Assembly: GCF_000150275.1 (NCBI RefSeq)
Contig: NW_002060950.1
Location: 68,679-132,678 of the forward strand
Direction of reading: 5' to 3'
DNA: 64,000 nucleotides
DNA from: Trichoplax adhaerens
Taxonomy: Eukaryota; Placozoa; Uniplacotomia; Trichoplacea; Trichoplacidae
Every line of letters begins with the position of its first letter. The first letter of the stretch is position 1. Below are positions 26,490 to 39,300 of this stretch, in pieces. The translations under genes and the position numbers were made by a program. The notes under the pieces are model-generated. The model saw only the letters and a program-made list of their open reading frames with translations, was not told where the DNA came from and ran no database searches.

Positions 26490-29400
26490 GTATACTAGCA
26501 TAGTGCTTTATGGGATAAACCTGCATAGTTAAAGTCTCTGGGTAGTGATAATTGCCGAAATTATAACGAATCAGTATCGGATTGAATTTTACTATGAATG
26601 AAATCCGCTCAGACACCCAACTTTTGCTTGCGATTGCGATGCTGAAATATAATTATAGCACTCAATCGGATACTCTGCAGTATAAGTCTTACTTTTTGAT
26701 TCATAAGTAATCATTTTGTCCGTTCCTACGAGTCTTAATTTTAAATACTAAATATGAATCATTTTCATATTAATATCAAGCTCAGATAGTTAAGTATTTG
26801 TATCAGACACGGCGTTTTAAATTATGTACGCTAAAAATAAAACTGAGTACGCTTATAATTTACTTAATGGTATTGATAATACACGGCAATTACTCTAGAA
26901 TTGAACATCATGAGGCAATGGTACCCTATAATTTAATTTTAACATAAATAATTGACTAATATAACATATATAATTAGATGTATCTATAGTAGATTCAGTA
27001 ATAATAATTTCGATGGTGCTGCTGCAGCAATCTGCACGTACAAATTTAATGTACGTTTTTATATTACTTTTTGAAGAAAATTGACATTTATACAGTATTA
27101 TAGTGGTGCTGCGGTGAAGTAATATTTGGATATTGATGTTAAATTAAATTAAAATGGGCCTATGATTAATATTTTTGCTGTTATAGTAGAAAAATGTTAC
27201 AAAAGTTAATTTTCGACAGTTATAATTATTATCTGTTAGTGAATGTTATGGCTTTATTACAGTTTATTATTAAATTATACGAAAATGATTAAAGAATATA
27301 TGTGTCGAATATACGATAATTTTAGTATTTGCAATTAGAAGATACGATTATGGTTAGTCAAGACCAAATCACGAATTTTTTGTGAGTGGTCTCATAAAAC
27401 CACATTCAGACTGTAGCCTGATATCATTAATTTTAGTACTGATACTTTATATGTTTACGTTTAAATGGTACTACCTTATATACCAAATTTACGAAAAGAC
27501 ATTATAACGAAGACTGTAGCTATAAAGACTAGATGTTTGGTAATCAAGATCATAAGGAAGTCTTTGATATTTGGATTGATGCTGCAGATGCTGACTTCGA
27601 CCAATGTTAGCTTAAAATTATATTAGTCACTCTAGAGCATGAAATAGCATGGACACTCTGCAATTGATGAATTTACTATTTCTCGGTAAAGTAGAACAAG
27701 TAAGGTGCGCTGTACTCGGTATAGAAAGCTTCGAGTCTGCGATATTATGCACACTGTGTACGCACCACAGTACTGTCCATACTGCAATCAGTTGACTACA
27801 ATTAATGATACATGCTTATCCTTTTCACATGTAACGAAAGGTGTTCTTCATTAAGCTAGCGCCTGCTATTATCACTAATAAATCACAAGATCAAACACTA
27901 GATAGAGCTGGAATATATTTGATGAAACAAGTGCTTACTTATAGGCAATTATTATATATATATTACCAAAGTGCGAATGGAGTATCAATTATTGAAATCA
28001 ATTTCAAGGATGTAGTTCGTATATGTGTAATTACTGTTCCGTAACGTTTTACCAATATTCCGTAGCTGAGGTTGCTTACATACGCGTATATGTATGACGT
28101 ATACAGTAGTAATATAAGTCACAAAATAAAGTGGATCGATGATGGTATTCCTTTGGTTGCATATTGTGTCATCATGTCAAAATGATTGGAAGGAGTTCGA
28201 TTCAAAAGCGACTAAGACTACTGCGTAGTGCATAGTTTCTGTGAAAGTGTTATCAGCACTATAGCCGAATGTTAACATTCGATAAGCTTTGAAGGATTAT
28301 GATACTATAGAAATTGATATTCCTGCAACTAAGAATGATTTAGCACAATAAGATACAGTATAATCTTATAATATATAAGTATATTGTGCGAGAATAAATT
28401 TATAGCATCTAAAGGTAGATTTATATACTTATTCAAAATGTAACGATGGAGTTGAGATCCTACAGTAATCGAAGATTTAGTAAATTTATTCAACTGTTTA
28501 GATATCGTATCATATTCCGTCTTATGCCGTTTATTTATGTTGTCTGGTCGCTTCGTGATTAAATTATCATGATAACAAAGATGTGATTATGAACGATGGA
28601 ATTATGCCACATATACATATTAGAGATGTGCTATAAACAATGATGTTAAATTATTTGGTTAATAAATAATACAGGCTTTTAATAGCCGTAGTGACTTTAC
28701 GCAACATATAAATCTATTGTTAGCATATTTCGTATATGGGTAAACGGCAGTAGTATGATAGCTGTTACAGTATAATTATCATACCGTAATGCTTTCGTTT
28801 TATCATTGGCAATGTACATTCTTTTATTCATCAGCTGTATCAGGCAATGAAAGTACAAGCAGCATTTAATTTCAGTAACTAAAATACGGATGCACAACCT
28901 AATTATAAAAGTTACTCATATTTTTAATTAAGGATTAACAACGGTATTACTTCATGAAATCCTATTAATTTAATACATTCTGAATCCTATTTAGGTTAGA
29001 TGAACCAAAATTTAATGTCAAATAACTTACACACACAGCTAATAAAATGCTACATTTTAATATGTTAAAAGTTATGGTATTAAAACATTGATACAGACAT
29101 TATGGTTTATTTATCCTGTATTAGACTTTAGGTAAATGGTAAAATTATTTTCATCAACAGTAAATGAGTTCTAAGTGCTGTATTGCTAGCGAGATATCCA
29201 TAACTTACAGCGGCTTTCGCTTATTAATTATAGCCTTACATATCATTAGATAATGCAATTATCTTAACCCACCTCATAATTTCAGTTCGCTTTTATGCCC
29301 TCCTTAGGACCAGTATATGTGTTTTAAGATATAAAGTAAGTGCAATATGTGGCTGAAATATCGCCTGATTATTCATTAATAATGACCAGTCCCGTAAAAT

Positions 29401-29845
29401 GTATTACATGCTAACATTGGCAATTATTGCTTGCTGCTTATGTGCTGAGTACAACACCAAGTAAAACTATAACTCGTACGGTATGGTGTGCGGCAAGTTG
29501 GTTTTTATAAATTGGCATCATTGTTATAACAAGATATTGTAAATTTTTAAATTCGAGATTTCATTGTTACACACGCTGAGACTATATAACTTCAGTAAAA
29601 CTAGTTCTATAATCATATTCTCAAAAATTGAGCTTATTATTAAAATGCTCCATCTATATGAGATTAGTCATCATACCTTTCTATACGTATTTTAATTATA
29701 TTTAACCGATTTAGCAGAGATATAAGATTTAGCATGTCTCATGAGTAAATTTTAAGTGAATATTCTAAAAGTCAAAATATTGCAGTTGGTGAGATTAAAC
29801 AAAGCGCTAAATACTTTTACATTTAATGCTGCTATATTAAACTTG
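26490..29845. other. 3.4-kb gene-poor interval after NHLRC2
   Basis: Very AT-rich DNA downstream of NHLRC2. Both strands carry only short frames without recognisable motifs or paired splice sites. No tandem array or inverted-repeat element was recognised. Confidence 0.45.
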
Positions 29846-30790
29846 CCTATAAATTTCCATGCTGTTCAGCAATATCTCTGATCAGATTTTGAAAAGCATA
29901 GAAAGCAGTTGTTCTGTGGCGGTCTCGCCACATAAATTCGCTTAGATATCCAAGAATTTCTGGAGCATGACAGCATTTCATTGATTTCAATTCCCCTTTG
30001 TTTGATTCCAATAAAATTTGTGTGCTCTATATCCACATCATGCACGGAATCAATGAACCATAACGGATGATTTGCGGTACCATGAGCAGCGACATTCGAT
30101 AGCTGAGCAATAATGCAGTATCCTCTCTATTCGTTAGAATATATCTACAATAATTTCCGGAGTTGTATGCTCCTGAATAATAGATAAGAGCGTGGCAGGA
30201 TTCCTTAGATGTACAATCTGCGCAAAACCTAGTTCGGGTACCTGAGAAATGCTAACCATTCTTAATACCTATATCTCAGAAGTTGTTGGGCGGCCGCGGT
30301 CTTGTTGAACACACTAATTTAAAATTAACTAATTCGTATTGTTTCCTTGTTTTAACAATTGCTGCACTGTCTGCACATCTATAATTTTAAACAAGTTTAT
30401 AAAAAGGACGAAAATCTTCTTGATTGATATTAAAAGAACATTACATCACATGATATTATTTTGGATTTGTGTCTAAACAGATTCATCTACTTTGTATTAC
30501 ACTATCCTATTTCGACCTCAAAGGACAACTTTAGTTTGTAAAAGCTTTCAGAACATACTTCTCTAAACTATCTGTATACATTACAGGCAGTATTATCATC
30601 AATTCCGATGTCTTCGCTGGCTTCTGTTAAAAGATATTCTCTTGACTAATTGTCACAAATTTCGTTTGTGACAATGAATTCTTCTTCTATGATTACCAGT
30701 AAAACCTTCTACCGTATTGTAAATCTGCTACCACGTGTCACTACTTTCACTACCTTCGTGAAGGATCTTAGTCATCAGCAAGAGTCAGTC
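29846..30790 (-). mobile_element. decayed Merlin/ISXO2-type DNA transposase
   Basis: Read on the minus strand, pieces of one transposase follow each other in the right order but in shifting frames with stops. First comes a helix-turn-helix-like piece around 30610-30550 (DIGIDDNTACNVY, then FREVCSESF), then VDES near 30480 matching the first catalytic acidic motif. Next is RNPATLLSIIQEH near 30200, then HPLWFIDSVHDV and IEHTNFIG near 30060. The last is EILGYLSEFMWRDRHRTTAF near 29940, the typical C-terminal end of ISXO2/Merlin transposases. The length (about 0.95 kb) equals a full 300-residue enzyme. At least several frameshifts and stops make it inactive. No terminal inverted repeats were found, so the element's limits are unknown. 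A 10-bp hairpin (TTGTCACAAA/TTTGTGACAA, 30650-30674) lies inside. Confidence 0.6.
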
Positions 30791-33311
30791 TAGAAGTTTA
30801 CTAGGTAATATTACAAAGCTATCTTTATTCAACTGTCGTTCCACTCAGCTTAAATTACTCTCGTCTCTTTTTAAGTACAAATGCACTTCCTTAGATACTT
30901 GTGCCAAATTCCACCTGTACAATCTGTTAATTATTTTCTATACTGTAATATAGTCTTTTTCTATACACTAGTAATTATATTAATAGAGCATATATATGTG
31001 TTAATTAATATATTGTGTCCTAATTTAAATCAGCTTAGTGCCTAACAGATTGCATGAAAGTGTGACAACCGTCATTTTGATTATTACACGTATTTAGAAA
31101 AAGTACGTACTTAACTTAAATCTACGCAGTTGTTAATGGAAATCCATTATCAGTTGAATATTACAATTTTACAATAATATTTACAACTGTCTATCTCTAA
31201 ATCAACTACATTATCACATTTACTGTCTTAAACCATAGCACTAATATAGAATAAGAAGAAGCTATTTCTACAGAAATATAACACAAATGATACATAAAAG
31301 GATATTCATCTAATACATTTAGAGGTGATGTAAAAAGCTAATATACGGTAGCGATAATATTTGGAATAAGTTATTACTGTATCATAAAATATTCGGAACA
31401 TGCTATTTCATATGATAATTAATATATACGTTCGTAATAAATGTGCTCATATGTTAATATGGATGTGATGATGTAATAAAAGGTAATATAATCTATATTA
31501 CGATAATATAGTATATGTATTTGGGATAGGGTTTAAATAAATGAGCGATAGTTAGGTTTCATCCATGGTACAGTATACCTATATGATATTGATTTTACAG
31601 ATACTGTACCGTATCGTAAAGGCAAAAACTTCATCATGGAGAACACTACATGATTATAATTGACGCGACAAAGTGTACAATATGAAAGTTACTATTGCCC
31701 TCGTCGTACGGTGTAATGTTACCGGATGGTATGCTCGCAAATGATGCTTCTGATATGTAGAATCTTAAGGACAAAACCACTCTTAGGAATGGCCGTAACA
31801 TATATATGTATATAATATCTTAGAAAGAGAGAAAACGAGAAGACTACGAGGAGAGCATTGGTTGAAGAATACAGTAGATTGAGCGTACTCCGGATATACT
31901 TATCTTACCTAGCACAACAAATATGGATATTTCCCGTATTAGCTAGGGTACCACTGCACTACGTATTAATTAATAATCCCTGGTACCCTTAAAGTCCATT
32001 TGCCAAAAAAATGTTATACATTTTGTACATTCTTCAATTTTAATTATTTTTCAGTTCCTCAGAGCTTAACTCTCGATAAAGTTCTCAGCCAAGCTTAAGC
32101 TATATTCTCAATTTGGTTCCAAAATATTTTCGAATTTTCACAATAGATTGGGTAGGGTCCATTAGACCCCACTTGCAGCTGAGCGTCGTTATAGTAACAC
32201 TGTGGCTAAGTATACAGTTTAAAGACTAATAAGAACCATTTATTACAGTCAATTGCATCTACTACTTCTTCTGCTAGTATCAATGACCTTTGAGTAATGT
32301 CTAAGAATTACAGCTGGACTAACAAATGCAAATAAGTTACGAAATATGAAACGATGTATAGCTGTTGCATAGAAAGTGATATGACAGCCATTCTGTAAGG
32401 GGTTGTAAAACCCACCACTACAGCTTGGTACAGAACAAACTAACGCTATAGTTTCAAGTTATGAAGTAACATGTACTAAAAGTAGTATCTTCTTTAGGAC
32501 GTACTTTTTCAGATATAAATCTAAACATTAAGTTCACCATTTGGTTAAAGTGAATGGAGATGTAAAACACAACGAGTAATAAAAAAACTCAATAAATTCC
32601 TTAGCCTAGGTGTAGAACGCCGGCGGCGGGTAGCGGCGCAGCTTTACTGCGTATTGTATCATTTAAACTTTACATTATTTAAGGCATATAATTTTTGTAT
32701 TATTGAAATCTTCATGACTAATCACCAATTGTTTTAATTGGAACTTCAATTTTTCTCTCTTGATCGGAAACAAATTCCGCTTGTTATTTTTTGTATCGCA
32801 GTTTTAATGTAAATTATAACTACTTTTATACAAAGAAATTGTACGTGAAAGCACGGTCAAACAAATTGCGTCTGTGAAAACAATAGTTAGTAGTTTATTT
32901 GCATAAGGTAGATATTGTTCAAAGCTTTGCTAAATGACTTATCAGTTCGAATTGTTCGTGTCTTACAATAGCTTTCAATCAGCATCCGATGTTAAGAAAA
33001 CAATAACAAGTACGACAATTTATGGCCTTATATAGGACAACTCTGACGTTTTGCAGTATTACGTAAGCAAGGCTTTAGAGCATCCTTACAAACCGAAAAA
33101 ATTTTCCGATGTAACAAGTTTTCGCAGCTTTTGATCGAAATATATATTCAACATACAGCATCAGATTTAATTGAACTAGTATCGAAACAAGCTAGTTATA
33201 AGTTGATTTTAAATCGATATTTAATACATCTGGATAAAGAACCAAGATTGGATAGAAGTTACAGGTGGTCAAGATTCGTTCAAAGTATCTTCAGCCTGTT
33301 ATACAAGTAGT
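30791..33311. other. 2.5-kb interval upstream of the fibrocystin-L gene
   Basis: AT-rich, with short frames only. An isolated GC-rich patch at about 32618-32642 (CGCCGGCGGCGGG then TAGCGGCGCAGC) stands out from its surroundings. No GTACW array occurs in the roughly 300 bases before the fibrocystin-L start, unlike the divergent genes elsewhere. Confidence 0.45.
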
Positions 33312-36300
33312 ATGGCCTTGCCTCAATTAATTCTGTGTATTGCGCTGCTATCATGCTCTCACGGTAAGATATTTAATACGATTTTGATATTTCTGTAATA
33401 ATAATTGTAGATCATTAAAGCTAAAATTGTTTCTAGATATAGAATATTTTACAAAAGAGAAACTTTAACATCACTGTAAAAATTTCCAAGTACTAAAAAT
33501 CTATGAACCGGTCATATGAATCATTAATTTCAACTCAACAATTACTTTTGTCTAGGTGCAACCATTATTAACAATATTACACCGACAACAGGCAGCACGG
33601 CAGGAGGCACCCGAGTCACAATTTATGGGGAAGGTAAAATTCGTATATTTGATATACTTCAATCTTTAATATTTCTATTCTAATAGAGACTATGTCCAAT
33701 TATACTGAAATCTATGCATAAACAATATTAAAAGTAATAAAGCTAGAACTATTGCAGTTGCAAACTGATATCCATGCAAACTTATACCTTTCATTTGATT
33801 AACTAGAATTCAGTCAAGATCAATTCAATTATGATGTCCCTTCTCGTGGCAATATCGTATACCTCTCTTCAGATCGAAACTTACTAAGATGTGATGTTAT
33901 CACCTACTTAAGTAACACAAAAAAAATCGTCTGCGATACACGGTAATACATATTAATGTAGACCGCATAATAAAACTACTACTCTTTTTCATTTTTCGAA
34001 AATTATTCGTTCATGATACTTGTAGCTAAGACTACTACGAGCGAACTTCGAATAGTACTTCTCTTCCTATATGTGACTGCTCGATATATACTACTAACTA
34101 CTTCATAGATAACTTTACTATTATTAAATGTAAAGTAGTTGAAGTCTCTAAAATTCTAACTAAAATATTACAGCAGTAACATTGATACTGCTTCGGTGCA
34201 CTGGAAAATATTATATATATACATAGCACTGTCATTTATCCTTTTATAAAATATACTGCATTCTATCGAATTTATTATTGTATGGACCATACAGAATATC
34301 TTGCATCAACTTCGACTTTAATATGCAATAGTGCGCAATTTACGTGGTCATGAATATGCCAGATTTTTGGATAAAAGAAACTTCAGTTATGCTAGCCTCA
34401 GTATTTAATACTGTACGTATTTATATATATATATACCATTATTATTAGTAACCTCTACGTGACAAATAGAGACCCCTAAATTAGTTACGTACGTAATAAA
34501 CAGAAATCTACACCAATAACGTTTACTATGTCTGCCGTAATAGTTTATTCACGTAACCATCTGTGAACCACTATTATAAGTATTATTATTAAAATTATTT
34601 ATTATCCTGGAAAATATAAATGCTGAGATAATTATTCCAATATTAAATGACATTAAGTAATTAATTATCTCATAAGGTATTGCATTACGATCACAAATTA
34701 TCTGTTTAACTATTACTATTACATATTTACATTAGACCTTCACCTTCCTCTGAAGTATATAAATTGATCCTTTTCGTTGACGGTGTAAGAATTTCCGAAA
34801 ATAGTGGAGCATACTGTGGCAGTCAATGTAATTACCAGGTATGTAAACTATATGAAATCGTAAAGTTAATACTGTACGTAATCAAAGCTTTATCCTCTAT
34901 TCAGTTGCATCTTCTAATAGAACTAACTTTTGATGTTAATTCATTCAAGTAAATACTTCGTAGTTATCAACGGCATATTTAACCTACTGTCAACAAATTA
35001 AAATAGTATACAATGCAATGTTCTCATATTTAATTACTGATAAAATAGCAAATGTCAAGGTTAATATACTAATAGTTTGCTTTTCAAAATCATGATAGCA
35101 ATATTTTACATTGGAGCCATAATAATATATTCGATTATACTAACGGGCATACGGAAGTTGCCGTAATTACTGAGAAATACTGTAGAGTATAACATACGAA
35201 AATAACGAAATAATAAACTTAGCCTTAGTTCGTACTATGTTATTTGATAAGGCTGTATTATTACAGATAACCTTTATTATAGTATTATACTGTGCAATAA
35301 TCTCCATAATACTGTACACTAAAACGATTGAGACTCCGCAACCTGTGATATCACCTATAGCCACACGGAAACATCAATAAAATACTTGTAAAGACATAGT
35401 AAATTAATCTTAAAGATTTTGTTATTGCTTTTTAGAATATAAATCATTAAAAATATAAAATGGCTCATAGTTAAGATTTTATCTCAGATATAGTGAAATA
35501 TAATTAATTAATGTGATTCTTCATTTAATGCATCTATTTATCTCATTCTCTACCTTTAGTATTCAGAAAGTGTTTCACCGACTATAACTGCCATATTACC
35601 GAAAAGTGGTTTACCGGGTAAGTGGCGTAGTCAATTTTTGAGAGCAGAATGTATTACAAAATGGATAATTGCCTACTCCTACAAATCACAAGCTAGTTTA
35701 TGTATGTGATGCTCACTGTCAGAATTATTTTACTATTCGCTTCAAAATATACTTTACTTCTTCTATACATAGGAACCATAATAACAGTAAAAGGTCGAAT
35801 TTTTACCAATTCTGTTAACAGTATTCAAGAACTTGAAAACGATGCCACCGATGTCAAGGAGATTGTAAGGTACATTGCACCGTAACGTTATTATGAGAAT
35901 AAAGCAAATGAACCTAGCAGACAGTATTCTAAGAAGAAATTTTTCATTTACTGAATACTCACTCAAAATTCAAAACCATAGTGATAATCTAACTCAAAAT
36001 AGTGTTATTAATTTAAAATTATGGCTTATCTAACGAACCAAAGCTAAATATGTGCGTATTATGCAATCTACAACTCGCACTAATTTAATTATTAATTCTT
36101 TCCGTGTATCTTTTACCACTGATAGATTATATTTTGGCAGCACCAGCATTTGCAATCCAATTGATCCGTCCACAAATGATGTGTATGGAGTATTAAATTT
36201 ATTTTTCATGATACAGAAACCAATCATAATGATAATTTGTTCGATGTTGAATACCGCAATTGTTCCCACCCCAATACAAATAATTTTGCCTGAAATTTAA

Positions 36301-39300
36301 GTGATTTTATAATGAAATTATCTACTATCATAGATACGGCACTGCAATGAATTCTGAAACATCTACCGAAGGCTACATCAAATGCAAGCTATCAACCACA
36401 ATAATCGGTAAATATAAGTTTTAGCTATAAGGAATAATTTCATCAGGGTTTGAGATTGACGGACTAATTAAAAAAATCCTTAGATTCAATCAATGGATCA
36501 TTTATCATTTCTACTCTGGGAAGGTAAAATAATATTATTTTAAATACTATAGCAAATACATAACAGCTGTTACTACCAGTTATATGTGTAAGGCATCTAT
36601 TACATAGCGATTAATGCGAAAAAAGTAATGAGACTTTGTATGCTAATAGATCTATACGAACTAACAAGGCACTAGTCGCGGACTCCCACCTAAATTTACA
36701 CCTGTTTCAAACTCATGCTGGTAATAATTAATTGCCGTTTATTACTGTATTAAGCAATTAACTAGAAATGATCTTTGCGAATGAAGCAATCACTATCTAT
36801 ACAATAACTTTGTAATGTAGCGAGGTCACGATTGTTAGGGGTATCATCTTGATTGTAATTAATTATACACGTATAGCTATAAAAATTTACTAACAAGGTG
36901 TAGTGCAGCCCAAATATAGCTTAAGATTATATACAGTATGTGTGAATATCGTGCATGACGTAATTACTAGGCTAATTAAGATAGATACGCTTGTATAGGT
37001 GCTAGATCGTAGAGTGAGATTAAATATGTGAGGATTTGTATCAGTAATTGCAATACGGATTGTAAAAGTTATTAGTCATACTGTTTGGCACCTCCAGGTA
37101 CGCTAGAGGTGTGATGTTAGCCTTATTAAGGTAGATAATGATTTATGTGTCACGAAGATACTCTGTACACAATTGTATATAAGCAGGAGATTTTATCTCC
37201 GAAGACAGAGTAGCCATAGATAATCTAGTCCTTGGTAGAAGACGTAATTATTGTAATAAAGTGATTTTCCTTCAAGTTTTGGAAGTCGTTGCGTTTCGAT
37301 AGACACATTATTACACAAGGGTACGATATTTATAAACCGCTTTCTTCTAATACTCTTGTAGCAATCTCAAATATCATTCCAAATGTGGGTAGCACAGAAG
37401 GCGGAACAACTGTTAAGATAATGGGTCAGCATTTGGGTAGCTATCCAAACAACACCCGTGTCGTAATAGGAAATGTAGATTGCCAAGTTGTCAATATTAG
37501 CAGTAATTTAATAACCTGCATTACAGGAAAATCATCAGCGCCTTCGGAAATGTATTCAGGTAATAGTCGTATTAATTTCTAATCACGCAAGGTACAGTAA
37601 GAGGCAAAGAAGCATGAGCATTCCGCTAAAGCTTTTAGCGATCTTAAATAATCACTAAAATTATTCATTTAAAGTGTATAAAATTTGATAGCTCTAGCTA
37701 GGCTGCGAAGATATACTGGATATTAACCTATAGACTAAACATATGTAGGAAATAGAGGTATGCTTCGTGAGATATGGCTATCCAGCTTTCCTAGTACACT
37801 ATCAGCGATTAGCAACTTAAATTCGACATCAGCTGATTATCGGTCGGAAATTGTCCCTACCGCTGCTATGCCAACATCAGCTTCTTTTAATGAATCTATC
37901 CGATACAGCCAGCGACTTTCCGGCTACTTTGTTGCTCCAAAGAATGATGATTACTCCTTTTTGATAAAATCTGACGACGACAGCGAACTATATTTCAGTA
38001 CCTCTGAAAGTGCAAAGAATAAGGTACAGCAATTGACTGCATCAGACGGTACTATTAGATGAATTACATTACCTCCTCTAAAATATTTAGTTCATGCCGT
38101 CTCTGGCCTAATGTACGAGTTTTACGTATAAGAAATACTAATAATTCACCCTATTAGCAGAGATTAATTGAGAGGTTGCACCGTATAACGGTATAATTTC
38201 GCTCAAAAACAACAGATAAATACTATTGTTCTTTTCAATTAAAGTTTTTAGCCCTCGAGCATAAAATGAATTCGATTATAAGACTTGCTCTTCGTTTATC
38301 TTCAAACTATAGGTAAAAATTGCATCTTGTCCGTCATGGTCTAGCACCTGGGATAAGTATTCAACGCAGAGGTCAAAGAAATTGAGCCTTAAAGCTGGAA
38401 AAATGTATTACATAGAGGCTCTTCATAGGCAACGTTATTCCCATGCGGACCTTCAAATTGGAGTGCATATCCATAACACTAGATACCTAGAAGCACAAAC
38501 TGGCCAAGCTATAAACGAACTGCAACAAATTGTTGAAACTACTATCGTCCAGAAAGAAATACAGGTAAGAATGTATTTCAAAGCCGTATCTTCTTTCAAT
38601 TTTATATTATTTGAAAGTAATTTCCATTAGCGATATTGAACTATTAAATCGGTGTTTGTAAGTGAAATACTATTTCATTACTGCTAGAAATGTAAATAGT
38701 ACTAAGCCTTTTAACGTTGCCGTTTACTCACTGAACCAATCTTGATCCTATTTATTTTATGTAGATTCTAACTATCAATAATTGGGATAACGGAACACTC
38801 TCTGAAAAGCAAGAACTCTACGTTCCTTTCTGCTTGACTGGAAACTACTTTCAAATCATTTACAATAATGAATCAAAGGAAAACGAATCAATACCTTACT
38901 GCGAATACTTAAATAGTTATAGGCTAATATTTAACGGCATGGAAACTAAAAAAATACATCCTAACACTACGGCTAAAGGCTTGGCCAAAGCATTAAATAA
39001 TCTAAGCACCGTCAAAGCTATAGGATACCTAACCGTGATAAAATATCACAATTCCACCGGTAATAAGTACATTATCGAATTTCCAATCAATTTAGGGCCC
39101 CAAAACATGATAAAAGTTAGTACACCAAATTACAATGAGACCATTACGATTACGGAAATACGTAAAGGTAGAGCACCTTTACTTGAATTTTCGCTTGATT
39201 GGGGCGGTCAAATCTCAGATCCGGTTCAATTTGATATAACTGCCAAAAATCTACAGGCTAACTTACAGTGGTGGTTTGGAACATGGTGCCTTTATTTAAA

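Noticed and set aside
28195-28215. GTTCGATTC resembling a tRNA T-arm
   Set aside because: No acceptor stem, D-arm or anticodon arm pairs around it on either strand.
36030-36300. Opposed 80-codon frames around fibrocystin-L exon 7
   Set aside because: The plus frame is exon 7 read through its donor into the intron. The minus frame is its antisense shadow.
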